A stretch of DNA of 64,000 bases, taken from Lanius collurio (lineage: Eukaryota > Chordata > Aves > Passeriformes > Laniidae). The DNA is taken from positions 9,915,078 to 9,979,077 of the forward strand of contig JACBWW010000012.1 of the NCBI GenBank assembly GCA_020086605.1, read 5' to 3'. Under the pieces are notes generated by a model. The model was not told the origin of the DNA. It did no database searches and saw nothing but the letters and a program-made list of their open reading frames with translations. The translations under genes and the position numbers were made by a program. Shown here one piece after another: positions 51,260 to 64,000 of the stretch (position 1 is the first letter of the stretch; every line of letters starts with the position of its first letter).

Positions 51260-53104
51260 GTCTGTCTTAGGAATTGGTAATGGTATCCCAAATGACATCT
51301 TGCTAGGAGCAGAGATACTGCAGTTTTAGCCACTTTTCTTTGGGCAGGCTCTTAATAAAATACTACTGCCTATCCCACAAAGAAATTTTCCCTCCTACTG
51401 ACTTCAATCTTTTCCAAGACCAAGGACAATACCAGCAAAGAAATTTATCCTAAGCCTTCCTTAAGGTGTCATCACATGAATGGATTCTTTAGCTCTGTGA
51501 TTTTAGGTGAGGGTAAAGGAAGATATGGATGCAAGCCAGGAAAATCTGGCTTAGGAAGATGGTGGGGAATTGTAGGGGCAGTTGGAAAACTCTTCACTGG
51601 ACAAGGAGATATGTGATTATGAAAGCAAACATTTTCTTCCATGTAATTTGTATGGGAAATAGTCTTTGGGCAATACTACCAAAGGGAAATATTTTATTGG
51701 GCTGAGCATTCTAGTCAGTGTATTACTTAAGGCCAGTAACTGGTGGTTACTCACTAGTTTCATTACAGTTTCATTACTAAATAAGACTTTAGACCAGATT
51801 TTATTCCCTATAGCATGTAGTACAAGTCCATTTTTAGTAGCAGAATGACCTTGAGAAATTCTCTAGCATCAGGAGCAGTGAACATACAAAGCTGGATCTG
51901 CATACTGCCTTCACTAGACTAGGATTTCTCCACCATAACCTGTCACAAAGTGCAACAGACTGGAACAAGGTGAAGGTAAGAGGACACCAACACAGTGATT
52001 CAGCTCTTTGACAGCTACAAGAGGCTGTTAATGCTACCAAAAGCAGTCTTGGGACACAAAAGTTTGTGCTTTGATCACACAAAGCTGTTTAGGTCTGTAA
52101 TGTCCAGGTGGCCCTGGATAAGGAAGATTCCATCCAGCACACCTCACCCAAGAAAAACTCAGGACAATTGGTGCGTCCTGATTCTATAAAATGGTATTAA
52201 GCTATTATGATTTCTTTCAGAATGACACAAAACTGTCAACAGCTACATAGTGTAGAAAATAAGAGGGTTTTTTTTGCATGAGCAAACTATTTAATCTATA
52301 GGAGCTTGATGTTAAAGCAGAGAAAAGTGGAAATAGCAGTTCTCAGAAAATTTCACAATTATTGTCTCTCTGGTAAGACAGGAGATATTTACAGTGGAGT
52401 ATGACCATTTTTAACAGGGGTCATCTCTCCGGTTATGATTTTAAAATAACACTTTTGCTCCAAACTATGTGGCAGATCTCAGCCACCAAAAATTGCTACA
52501 GGCCTGGAAAAATAATGAGGCTGTGCTTATTTATAACAACTAAGAGTCTAGCTCTGAATTTCAAATCAAACAGCCTCAGCCTATAGAAAAGCCTGCAAAA
52601 GCCCCCTATAAAAAGTGAAAACTTAGTATTTCTATCCAACAGCTCTTTGCAGTGAAAGGAAACACTTGACTTCTGATAAAGTTTTAGACAATTGTGGTTT
52701 CTCAAATCAGGAAGTTTTTGAGATGCTAACAGATAGGATAAACTCTCTTACCTAGGAGGGACTGAGTGGTGTTGGAAGTAAGGAAGGCATATCACTCCTA
52801 TCAGAAAACTTTTATAAGCTAAATACAATTTATACTCAAGATTTACTCCTACTGTCCTCAACAAGCTTCTACACTTGCTAGAGTCTTCTGCTTCTTTAAT
52901 TTAGCCTTTAATTTAGATGATCCCATGCTGCAAATACTGGTGTTTCACTGAAATGCTGGTTAGGGGGAGAAGGACTCAATCACCTTTGCTCTATCTTTTT
53001 TTGTAATCATATGTAGAGCCTAGTGTCCCCATTTTTTTTCCTGCCCCTCAACTTCCTTTTACTCTGTAATTTCTAGAGTCAAAATAATCTCTTCTACTCT
53101 TTAC
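51260..53104. other. Noncoding stretch, no gene recognised
   Basis: No exon or named transposon is recognised. The part 51830-52190 has even composition and may be an old repeat, but no family wording is clear. Confidence 0.5.
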
Positions 53105-53600
53105 AAAGTGTGTGGTAACATTGCCAGGGCCCTGTGTGACTCCATCTCCTTCACTTCCCAAGTATGAGCTGGCTGGGCTGAAGCCCAGCTTTGACATGGC
53201 ATGGCCTTGTAACACGGGGTCAGACTCCCTGAGAACAGCCAAGGTGAGCGAAGGAGCTGAGAGAGACACTTTGACTTTGTTGGGGCACCTTGGCTTGGGA
53301 GCTGCCTTTATCCCTTGGAGGATGCCCAAGGTACACTGTAGGTGTGCCTGGCACTGCACCTTGTTCATCCTGCCTGCCTTGCTGATCCTGGCTGCTACCT
53401 GCCTCATCACTTTGGACTGGCCTGGATAGCCCTGGACTCTCACTCGACTCAGTCACTGTTACCAGACCTCTCTGCTCACCTTGCTGTGGGACCAGCCTCT
53501 GGCTGGGGAGCCCTTGCCTGGCTGCCTTGCTGCCACCTTTGGCTCCCAGCACGCCTGACCCTGTGGAGCAGCCTGCTTTCTTGCCCTCACTAAAACAGTG
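53105..53600. mobile_element. GC-rich island, probable unclassified LTR or other interspersed repeat
   Basis: About 500 bp of GC-rich sequence set sharply in AT-rich DNA. It carries long overlapping open frames on both strands (53112-53429 plus, 53048-53443 minus, 53220-53552 minus). Opposite-strand openness is better explained by high GC than by coding. Repeated CCTGGCTGCC, CTGCCTTGCTG and CCTGGACT words and a GTGGGACCAGCC segment resemble GC-rich songbird LTRs as I recall them. I found no TG...CA ends with matching flanks, and no splice sites or protein motif. A CpG island promoter is an alternative, but CpG is not enriched. Confidence 0.35.
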
Positions 53601-53645
53601 GGTCCCTGGAGATTTTTTTTTGACATGTTAATTTTTGCTGAAAAT

Positions 53646-53676
53646 TAAAAAAAACCAAACAAACCAAAATAAAACA
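53646..53676. repeat. A/C-rich low-complexity tract
   Basis: AAAAAAACC, AAACAAACC and AAAATAAAACA words, directly after the GC-rich island. Similar in type to the tracts at 6110, 35949 and 48237. Confidence 0.7.
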
Positions 53677-53759
53677 TGCACGCCTCCAAAACTCAACTTC
53701 CACCCCCCCAATTCAAAACTTTTACATTAATGTGCTTGATGCAGTAAAACCTTCACCAC

Positions 53760-53777
53760 AAAAAAAAAAAAAAAAAA
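53760..53777. repeat. Poly-A run
   Basis: An uninterrupted run of 18 A residues, about 160 bp after the GC-rich island. Confidence 0.9.
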
Positions 53778-54487
53778 TTCTTCACTTTTAAGACTGAAAC
53801 TAAAATTACTAGCAAGGATGCTTGGGTTATTTTCACACTCATCTTGCATATGGAAGACTCAGTTCCAACAGTGTGCTCTACCACATGCTGGACTTCACCT
53901 TGGTTGTTACCCACCCTGAGCTAAAGGGCAACTTGCTTACACAGGATTAATCTATGACATACAATAATTGCCTATTTTTTTGATCAATTTCAGACTCACA
54001 CAGCATAGATATCTACCTCTCATTTATCATCCAATATTTCCTTCACAGTCTGCAGAGAAAATAAGCACTTTCAGTGCACAGGTCACCTAATACTACAGTG
54101 CATTTTTCATAGAGAGCAGCTCTAAATCTACATTTAGTGAAAAGTAATGGTAGAGGTGTACATAGCTTCACTACTGTGGATAGTAATGAAGGAGTCAACT
54201 CACCTACCAATAAGCCAGGGGTTGGGGAACTACCTTAGTGCCTCACACCTTAACCAAGGTCTTAACAGAAGCTTGGGTCTCCAGACAGGATCAGATGAAC
54301 TTGAATCTCATATCTCAGATGGCCAGTCTCTTTCTTTCTTACTCAAGAAAAATTGCAAAAGCTTCTCAGTCAATGCTGGGATGTAATGAAAATAACTTTC
54401 AAGACTTGTCTTTTACCATAAAATGAAATTCTTATTTTATAAGCACAGCAAACTTTTAGACATCAACACAACAAAAAAAATTAATAA

Positions 54488-54550
54488 AAAATGGCCAAGA
54501 CATGAAATGGCCAAGATGTAAAATGGCCAACTTGTAAAATGGCCAAATTA
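54488..54550. repeat. Four-copy minisatellite, unit about 16 bp
   Basis: Four consecutive copies share the core AAATGGCCAA, followed by a variable GACATG, GATGT, CTTGT or ATTAT end. Unit length is 15 to 17 bp. Each unit contains the palindrome TGGCCA. This is seen directly. Confidence 0.9.
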
Positions 54551-57500
54551 TTAACCATGATTTGTATAGCTCTGAAATATAGATTTTCATTAGCAGATGG
54601 CATAATCTATGAATACTTTGAATTTAAATGTTCTTATACTTAAGATGCTCAAATAGATAAAATGATGGACTAAATAACAGTAGATCTACAAATGTGGCAA
54701 TATTTTTTTTGATGAGAAACTCAGTCTAAATTGTATTTAACATTAATTAAGAAGTCAGAAATTAAAATTGGTTTGGCCTCAGTTGTAAGGAAAACAGAAG
54801 GCTTTCCTTTTTTAGCCAAAATATTTTGGATTATGTTTTTGTGCTGCAGTCACACAAAGCTTTTAGTTCTGTAAAATATTTTGAACATGTTTCATTTGGA
54901 AGAATATTCTAAATCAACTAGTAAGATACTGAACATATTGCTGAGCTTGGACTCAGAGGTTTTCATTTTTTGGGAGGGAGGAGTTGTCTGGTTCTTGTGG
55001 TTTTGTTTGGTTGTTGTTGTTGTTCTGTTTGGGGTTTTTTTGGTTAATAGCAAAATATGGGATTGAGCCGAGAGTAAAAATGCATCTGCAGTGTGCCAAA
55101 GCATGAAGTTTATATCCAGTCCCTCCTGGAAAGGTGCAAATCTGTGACTTCTTGGCATAAGGAAAGTTTGAAAAAGTAAAGACAGGCAGGCATCAAGTGG
55201 CAATTTATTTACCTAATTATTAGCTAAAGCCTGAACTGAATGCTAAGTGGTAAGAATCAGACATCAAAGACGAGTGCAGCAGCTTCAATAAGGTCTGTAT
55301 TTCACTGTTGAGCTTTGGAACTCCACAGCTTAACTGAATGGCTTCTTACCCACCTAGTACAGACACACAACATACAGGCACTCATGCACTGAGGAACACA
55401 AGTCACAGGATTCAGCAGCCTCAGCAGGGTCTGAAATGAGGGAGGAGCTAAGAGGCCTTGCCTTTTGACTTCGCCCCTTATTATGTTGAAGGCACTTGGT
55501 CACAGGTATCTGTCTCCCTGTGGGATGTTCTGCCCTAAGGCTCCAAGTCAGTTGTTGCCCAAAATAAAAGATGAACAAGTCTTGAATAGTTGCTAAACTC
55601 TACATGTTTTAATGAATTCAGTGAACTAGAGACATATTTTTTGCTTTCAGCACTGTTAAATATTTTCACTCATCTGTCTGAATTTTTAAATGCGTGAACT
55701 ATGCTTAGCAGCTGATTGTGACAGACATATTTTGACATGAGATTGTCTCAAAAAACTATACAGAATCCCATTTTAGCAAGAATGTGACAGACTTTTCTAT
55801 CTGACACGCAGTGTCCAAAAAGCCACCACCAAACATATGTACTTAGGCTCTGACTTAGAGCAATTTTCTTACTCTTATTTTGTGAATATAGATGAAATAG
55901 ACCCTGGGCAAGATTCAGAAGTCTTTTTTCTATGACATGTCAACCTCCATATCTTGTATATTTCTCTCCCAGACTTATCAAGTCATGAGTAAAGTCACTA
56001 ACATATTTTGGAGCAAGACACTAAAGTATGCTCAGAGAGAAAAGGGAATGGACCTTCAGACTAACCCACTGTGCCCAGTTAGCTGCTGCCACAGATCCTC
56101 ATTCATAAACAAGAGAGAGCTTAGCTGAGGATCACCTCAATTTTTGCCTGCTTGACACCATTTCTGTGTTTTAACACTTACAAGTATCTTCTAATTTCCA
56201 GACAATTTTCATACGTGAGTTTATAGACATTAATTCAAGTGTTTATGCTTGAAGACTTTCTTACCTTGAATAACTTTCCTCTTTTCCTGATGGTTACTAC
56301 AGTTTCCATCCCATTGGAGAGACAGCAATTGGATTCCTTTCTTTCTCAGCCTTCCATCCTTATTCTAGCCATGTAAATTTTATTATATTATTTTCTCATC
56401 CCTCATGTCTTTTCTGAAAAAATTTAATACTCTTTATTATGGGTCAATGAAGTTGTCAAAATACAAAGTTTATATTCTGTGGTGGTATAATGCAGAATAT
56501 ACCTAAACTAACATTTTTGATTTTATTTTTAACACCTGTATCAAATTTGTAACTCATTGCCACAAATGGTAATACCTCTGCATTGTGCTCTTCAGTTGTT
56601 ACAGCTGTGAGTTCTTAGAGTTAGTTGTTATTAGATTCCAAATACAGCTCCTTTCTATTATATCTGTTCTCAAGGTCATACTATTCTTTCTGGAAAACAT
56701 CACGTTCTTTTCTCTATTGATGATAGCTCCTATATTGTGTTATCAAAGAATTTCGAGAGCACATGCTTTTTTCCTGCGTGCAAAATCACCAGTTAAGCCA
56801 GATGCAACTTGAAACTGCTCCAGAGGAAAATCCTTCTACTTTATCTCCCTAGCCTAACAATTCTCCTTACACCATATCCATGCAGGCTTCAGTTAATTTC
56901 TTTCAAAATTGTTTGAATTGTCATAATACCAGTTTAATAATTTTTATGGACCACAGTCTCAAATACCTAAGCAAATATGGAGCAATTAATCTACACTTAC
57001 CTTAAGAAGAAATTACTAAAATTTTGAAAATTTTGTTTCATCTAACCTATCTTTGAGAAGACTCAGCTGTTTTCTAGCCCACTGCCTTTTCCATGTGGTT
57101 GATAACTCTGACCTTTAAAAAGCCCTCAGGCAGCTATAGGGGGGTTTTAAATAGTAAGGTATAATTGCCTCAGACATGTTCCTCCACCCTTTTTTATTAG
57201 AGATAGTATATTGACTATTTATCAGTCAAAACTCCTATTACAAATTACCAGACCATGAAATTTTACTCTTGGAATTATAAAAATGTCATCTAAATTTACA
57301 GTGTTTTTGAAGTGTGAATGGATCAGGGCCAGTTTTTGTAGAAGTGTCAGTACTCGATGGTACCACTGACAGTAAATTAGTACCCAGTAATTTAACTGTG
57401 CCTTGCATTACTAAATGAAGGACTCATGCTGGTTATCTGTAATGACTAAGAAGAATATTTCATTATCTTGCTAAATAATTAGGTCTCAGGTTTGAAATCT

Positions 57501-60500
57501 TTTACCACAATTGGAGATTGTCCATAGCTGGAAGAACTTTGTTCAAGGATACCAACAGACTTCTCCAGTTCTCCATAGCTGCAGTGTATTTGGCAGAGTT
57601 CAACTTGTTCTCACACTTGGGTTTGGAAATAACTTCCCTACATTTAATTTCCAGAACTCTTACCCTCTCTTGCACTTGCTGTTGGACTAACCTGGATGTT
57701 CTCCAGAAAGTTCTTTGACGCCACATCATGTAAGGTGTGTGCTCTTTATCTTCAGTGCTTTCACTGGGTCCTGGTAGGTTTTGAGGCTTTTTTATCCAAA
57801 TTTAAAAAGTTTAATGAGTTGGTGGCATAGAGCAGATGATTTGCATACTGCTCTTCATTAAATATCTACTGCATGGGATAGTGATCCATTGCATCCTGTC
57901 TCAAAAAGCAGAACTGAAGAGCTGCTGAAGTATTTACTGCCACTATGAAGCTCCTGACAATCAGAAGGAACATAGGTATCAATAAAACATGAAAGGCTAA
58001 TTTACTTTTCCTTCCTCCTACTGCTTTTCAAAGCTGCATAAGGAGGTGAAAAAAGCTCTAGGTTTTATTCCAAGAATTCACTTGCTGGGAAAAATTCCCC
58101 AGTGGAGAACAGAGAACCTTACACAGCTAGGGAGAAAGCCTAATTATAGCACAGCCAACAAAATTGGCTTCGGTGCTCACCATTTAAAGCAGCAAATACT
58201 GTAATGAGGGGCTTAATGCAGGACTCCAGCCACATGGTTTGATTATGCCACTGAAGGGGATAAAGGGCTACTGTGTTATATACCTACATTATACAGACCA
58301 TAAGTGGGTGTTTTGGTTTTTCGTTTTCTCTTAAATGCTCCTTGCAGTGTCCCATGCTGCTGAGGGAGTCACAAAATGTGATTTAGCAGAAGGATTGGGG
58401 GGAAGTAAATCTGTGTGTATGCAGAGGGGCAATACATGCACAGGCATTTGATTGACTGCCTGGTGGCTTCAGTGCGTGAGTCATTGGATAAAGTTCTACA
58501 ACTGTTTCCATCTCCTTTCCAAAACTACAAAAAACAGTAGAAGAAAGAAACAGGCATTTTCTCTTTGATTGACACCGAGATTTCAGCAAACTGGTAGGAC
58601 TTGACCAACTGCAGGAAGAAGAAAAAAAAAAGTGACCCAACTTGAGGCTCATTACATTCTCATTTTTAATTCCTGGGTTCTCCTTCTGAATACCAAAACT
58701 GACATGAATAGTTTTATTCCAATGCACAGATCAGATTCAGGCCACAGTTTTACTGGAAATAATATCAGGGCAAGTCTCTACATTGAAAATATGTCTGAAG
58801 GAAAGATTGTACTTTTGGGTGGGTAGAGGGGGGGATCATTCCCCACGCTGAAGCACTGGTTAAACATATTCAAATCAAGACTTTTTTTCAAATTTATGTC
58901 CTCTGTGTTATAAATACAACAGAATGTCCATATTAAGAACCTCTACCTCTGTCCCCACTGAGCCTCAGGTGGTTTTGAGGGATTTCTAACAGGCAGTTAC
59001 AAAGGCATAACTTTGCCTATATTTTCTCATCTCCCACTTTGTTGTGCCCCAAATGAATCTCTGCACTTCACAGATTGTGTTTTGAACTGACAGTTTTCAC
59101 CTGATACATGTGTCAATGAGAACAGTTCCCATGGTAAATGCCAGCAAAGAGCCATGAGCAGAGAAAGGGCTGACATTGTTAACAAATGCTGCAGGCATTA
59201 GTAGTGAGAAAATGGTTTGTGGGTTTTATCCTTTTTTATATTGCCTTTGCACTCAGAAATACATAGATGTTTTTACTCAGCATAAGAAATAACATTTAAA
59301 TTTTATTAAACCTTTGAAGAATCCCAGGAAAAGGGAAAGTATGAAAGACTAAAGAGCTGTCTGTGTCATAAAACTCTAGATTAGGTAAAGAGCACTGTAG
59401 TATACACATTCTCTCGTCACAATATTTTACTATTACTGTGGCTCTGCTGGTTTAATTTCTTTATTCAATTTATTGATTCTGATCAAATGGTCCAACAGGG
59501 GCATTGATGATTACATACTTCTAAATGTATATTTAATTTTATGGACTCCATTAATTCATATGAGAGACTAGACAATGAAAAAGAAACACAGAAGAAAAAT
59601 CGAATAGCAATAAAAACAAATAAAAAGTATGGACATCCTTTCTGAAGACCCAGGTGTTGATAGAATGCAGTGATATCTTGGCTGGTCTGAACACATGTAA
59701 ATACACAAAGTCCCAAGGAAAATTATTGTGGCCTTCAATCGAGTGTCCAATACCTATGCAATGAATATTATTAACAACACTTGTTTCAAATTATGGGTGT
59801 CAAATCCTCGATTTCTGCTGTGAATAGTAAAAATGTCTGTATGGCCAGTGTGCCTAGCGTGAAGACCACTGCTACAATGTCACTGTGGTATCTAATGCAA
59901 AGAATGTCTTCTAAGTTATTTCTCACCAAAACTATTTTAAAGTTAAGATTTCATGATCTTCAAGGTCCCTACTTTTTTTTTATCCAGGAACTCTTCAATG
60001 TCCCAGCTTGTTCATACCTCAGAAGTTTGATTTAAGAACATTGCACAAGGAAAAAGGGTCAAATTAGCCCACCAATTTCTTTACATTGACTCTTTCAATT
60101 CTTTTTATTTCACATCTAAGCATCGTCCCAGCATGAAGTTGACCACATGAACTAGGCAGCCACTAATCATATTTTACACTCGGCCAAGTTTCTTTATCAA
60201 AGTATCAATACTGAATCAGAGTTGAATGACACCTAATTGCAGTACACAGCATGACTGCAAAAGGCCTCGTCCAATAGGAGAAAAAAATTGCCTCTATTGA
60301 AATAAAAGATTTTTGCAGCTGCTATCAGGAGTCTCAAAGTTAAGAACATTATGGTTTTTACACTATTCCTAATTTCGGTCTGGAGCACAGACTCTTTCAG
60401 CTGCTGACATTTCAGGTCAGGCTATGTAATAACCATCCTCTGGATAGTTACATTTACTCCGAAATGGTCCTGAATTTTAATAAACCTGTAGAAGTGAGAG

Positions 60501-61693
60501 GCCATAAAGCTCTTGTCCTTGGCTAAACCCTTCACTGTATGTTTGAGATTTCAACTAGTTTAGGATAGGATTTATCAGTATTACTGTTTCTTTTAGTCAC
60601 GTACTGAATTCCAGCACAGAAGCTTCTGTATGATTCATTGGCACTGAAGTAATGGCACTTACAGATAAATAGTGAGAACAGGAGATGTGATGTAAAAAAA
60701 AAATACTTAATATTTCACATAGTATAGGCTCACATTCTTACATGCATCTTGATAAAAAAGAAGCCCACTCTTATTTTCTTGGGAGCTTTGGGAGCTTAGA
60801 GTGTTGAAGCCTGAACTGTGCTGAAGTCAATTTTAGAAATGAAAATTCAGACACCTGGTAATAAACAGATTTCTTATTGTTGTGAGTTAACCCTGAAATC
60901 AGGACACTTATAAAGTGGTCTAGGTTCTGACTTTACATTTTTTCAAAAAGATTTGTGCAACCAAACAATTTCAGTGTCTGTGCTTCACATTTACCCAAAT
61001 AATGTTACAATTATGAGAACCTTTTTAGATCTTGCTCTTCAGTGTTGGTCTAATGTTCATAAAAAGACCTTTATTTTTGCTAAAAAAAGGTATCGAGTTA
61101 GAGATTCCCCAAGATGCTTTGAAGAAACTCTAAAAACTATGTGTTTACTGGGAGTAAAAGACAGAAACAGGGGCTACTAAGCAGCATGATTTCATTTTCA
61201 GGGAATATGGGGCCAATACTCTACTGTATCTTTGGCAATTAAAATAGAAGTGGACTAAAGGCAGGTCCATTCAGTTATGATGTAAATGGAATATAATGAA
61301 GTGAGACATTAAATTTACCAACAGCATCCTTGCATTGATTTGACATCTAGAAAGCCTTAAAATTTTAAAATATAGAGCCAATTGTAATATTTCAGTACTG
61401 AAATGACAGCTGTAATTCTTCTAGTTATATTAACTTTATTTAGCTATTCTTAATTTTATATAATTTATCATAAAATAAAGATGTATATTTCAAATACAAT
61501 ATTCCTTGACATGGCCAGTACTTTTTTTTTCCATTTTAGATCATCATATTTATACCATTTGCTTACTGACCTCCCACATCAGCTTTTACAGCAGTTTTCA
61601 AGAAGGTAACTAATTTCATGGTTCAGAGCAATGATGATCCTTCAGAACAAAGGTTTGAAGCCATAGATATTTGGAAAAAATGCAGATAGCGTA
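54551..61693. other. Noncoding stretch, no gene recognised
   Basis: About 7 kb with no convincing exon. A T/G-rich tract with about five TTG units lies at 54990-55045 and is the complement of the A/C tracts elsewhere. A slightly GC-richer patch at 55340-55570 ends with AATAAA (near 55564) but shows no LTR ends. On the minus strand 57505-57801 is open for 99 codons and an adjacent frame is open with a single stop up to about 58010. No family is recognised and it is left as a chance or pseudogene-like stretch. Confidence 0.5.
54990..55045. repeat. T/G-rich tract with (TTG)n
   Basis: T and G nearly throughout on the plus strand, with a run of TTG units at about 55008-55024 and a TTTGGGG stretch. 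Confidence 0.75.
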
Positions 61694-61716
61694 AAAATAT
61701 AAATATATATATATAT
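61694..61716. repeat. Short (TA)n microsatellite
   Basis: AAAAATATAAA leading into about seven uninterrupted AT units. Confidence 0.85.
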
Positions 61717-64000
61717 CCCTCCCACAAAAATACCATCTCTTCAGGTCAGAACAGAATAGTCATTCTTTAACACTTTAAATAGAACTTTAGAAAACATCCC
61801 TGAACCTGATTGTTTTTCTGAGTTCATTACCCAGCCACTTCCCCGCAGGCTGATTTCACACTGTTATTCCAGTGAGTGACTGTCTTCAATGAAATGATCT
61901 GCTTCCTTGTGCTTTAGGCTTCCTCTTGGCCCTGGAGTGTTATGGCAATATAAAATTGATGGCATTTTTTTCTTTTACAGTGCTCTCCACACTGGATGTA
62001 TTGACAAGTAGGTGTAAAGTGTCTTCTGTTTGCTACCTCCTCTGTCATTTGCTGTGGACATGCCCTTGAACAGAAGTTCTCTTTGCCCCATCAGATTGCT
62101 GTGCCAGGATTTTCCTTGACAGATATATATATATAATAGAATTGTTGTGCTGATGTCCTGGGTACCTTGGCTTGTTACTGACCGAGAGGGGGATGGAGCA
62201 GCAAGGCACAGAAAATCCACTATACATTCTAACATTTAGGCTTTATCCTTTATTAGGTAGTGAGTAAGAGACATAAAAAGAATTGAGTTTGTTGTTTACA
62301 GCTGAACCTTAAAAGAGACTTGTGTGAACAAAAACTTGTTCCATAGAGCACTGTGACAAAAGAGGTCCAAGAAAACTGAAGGTGTCATTGCAAATTAGCT
62401 GATGTAAGTAGTTGGAATGACACTCTTTTATTCCTAGCAAAATTTGTATGAACTCTGCCCTTAGTACTGTGCCTCCATACATGCCACAGGCCACATTTTG
62501 GCAAGGATCAGCCTGTTGATTTTGATGGCATCACGACAACATGGCAGAATGTACAACAGGTGTCCATGCACCAGAAGGCTGTGCATAAGAGCCTTCAGGA
62601 TATTTGCCTATCTCCCATTTTCCCATCTGCATGCTTCCTCATGGGGAAAAGTCAGCCTGCACAGATCTTCTACCTTCCTCTGCTCCTTTACAAGATCTTA
62701 CTTACACAGGCTCTTACAAAAGGCTCTGGAGACAAATGGTGGTTCATGGAGCACAGCTTGAAAGCTGCTGCCCTTTTCAAGGAGGAATCTGAATGCAGCT
62801 GGCAATGGCACTACAGCTTCTGCAAACAGATGGAAGGTTGAAAGCAGGCTTAAAAGACCAAGTACACAGAATCTTACTGTCTCATGTACCCAAATAAAAT
62901 GAAACATTTTCTAAATTGAGTGCGATGAGCAGGTTTTGAAGGCTGGCTTATTTACTGCCTCTTTACTGGGAGCTGTAGAGTAGAGAGCCCTTTTAAATGT
63001 CAGCCCCTAGTTATTTAGATGTCTAAGCTTGGCTTCAGGAACTTACTCATACTGTTGTTTTGAAAGTTAGGCCAAAGCAATCCAGCTGGTAATCAGCCCT
63101 GGAATCACCATCATGTCTTTTTCATGGCTACAAAGGTGTGAATTAAATATAAACAAAAGCTCATTTCATTTCAAGGCACAAACGTTTGCAAAGAAATTGG
63201 ATGAAATACAAACACATAATATAGAACTTATTTTAATACTTCTAGATAAATAAATGCATCTCTTTGGAATTCTTTGGACACAGATATCCATGGAACCTCT
63301 TCTTTCTCTCTCTTTATATATTTTTTATAAAATCTAAATGTGGAGAGGTTTAAAAAATGGCAAATACGAATGTATATGGAAGGCTCACTGATGAACTGCA
63401 AGTCAAAAGTGCTGTATATTCCCATCCTCTGTATCTCCCACCTGTCTGCATTAACCACAGGCAGCATTATATAGCAACCACATGGTCAATATTTTGCATT
63501 TACTGCCTTTTAATAAAATCTTTCAAATAATTTCCCCATCTAAACTTAAATTATGCTTTTGAATTTTATTCTGCCTAAATGTATGGTAGGCATTTCACTT
63601 AGCTACACATCAGAGTGGCTGCATGTGACTCAGCAGCGCACTCCATAATATTAATAGATACTTTTCAGTTCCTTATGGGAAAAAGCAGGCAGCAAGGATC
63701 AGATTCAAGAAATCTATTTTTTGTTCTGTTGTTTGTTACTTACCACTTAATGACCCACATGTGAAATCAATGGTTATATAATTATTTTATATAGTAGATT
63801 TTCTGTTTATAAGTTATTTTTCTTACTCTAACATATATACAATATATTTATATATACCCCTGATAAATCTTACTTTAAAGGGACACAGTCAACCCCTTTA
63901 AGCCTCACAGTAAATATATAAGGCTTTAAGCTGTCCATACATAATGGTCAGCTACAGAATTCAAGGGTCCCTTCAGATCCTAAAAGTTGTATTTGTTCCA
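61717..64000. other. Noncoding stretch, no gene recognised
   Basis: No exon, RNA gene or named transposon is recognised. Short TA tracts lie at about 62121-62135 and 63829-63856. Three overlapping plus-strand open frames at 62498-62841 sit in a slightly GC-richer patch and show no family motif. Confidence 0.5.

Noticed and set aside
53048..53552. Open frames of 105 to 131 codons as possible genes
   Set aside because: Open on both strands over the same GC-rich block, which is expected from low stop-codon frequency in GC-rich DNA. No protein motif is seen.
55340..55580. Possible third LTR with an AATAAA near 55564
   Set aside because: No TG...CA ends with matching flanking duplications could be found.
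57505..58010. Adjacent minus-strand open frames (99 codons, then a neighbouring frame with a single stop) that read like helical protein and might be a frameshifted processed pseudogene or exon
   Set aside because: No family could be recognised, more than one frame is open over the same bases, and frames of this length occur many times by chance in the window. A BLASTX hit to one protein across both frames would revive it.
1..64000. CRISPR array, phage, operon or other prokaryotic system
   Set aside because: No regularly spaced repeats with unique spacers, no dense coding, and the repeats present are of avian nuclear type.

Overview
The window looks like a piece of a songbird (passerine) nuclear genome. 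It is AT-rich and CpG-poor. Its recognisable repeats are avian: several 5'-truncated CR1 LINE copies with the typical 3' end, a SINE with a tRNA-Ile head fused to a CR1-like tail (the TguSINE1 type known from passerines), and two solo endogenous-retrovirus LTRs with 6-bp target-site duplications. The lineage call rests on recalled family knowledge, not on a database search.

I found no convincing protein-coding exon, no functional tRNA or rRNA gene, no CRISPR array and nothing bacterial or phage-like. Open frames reach about 130 codons. The ones I examined most closely are in or antisense to CR1, lie in GC-rich or low-complexity sequence, or are chance frames in AT-rich DNA. The window is best read as an intergenic desert or the inside of a long intron. 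Distal regulatory elements may be present but cannot be proved without alignment.

Layout: 1-8530 holds no recognised gene, only short low-complexity tracts and a small inverted repeat. A CR1 3' end lies at about 8531-8752. From 8753 to 34800 there is mostly unique AT-rich sequence, with a perfect 13-bp-arm hairpin (26661-26694), homopolymer runs and a polypyrimidine tract (31627-31713). At 34820-36098 there are a TA microsatellite, a large A/C-rich tract and a short TTA run. At 38195-38713 a CR1 3' end is split by a 322-bp solo LTR. A GC-rich patch (38990-39470) and a small CpG-dense hairpin (39800-39841) follow. The SINE is at 42847-42990. At 47017-49410 two CR1 copies of different decay stand head to tail. 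A second solo LTR, on the minus strand, occupies 50870-51253. A GC-rich island (53105-53600), possibly an unrecognised repeat, is followed by a 4-copy minisatellite (54488-54550). The rest, to 64000, is AT-rich sequence with short TA repeats.

No operon-like or pathway relations exist here. The history visible is one of transposon layering: old CR1, younger CR1, LTR insertion into a CR1 with later loss of the provirus body, and decay of all copies.
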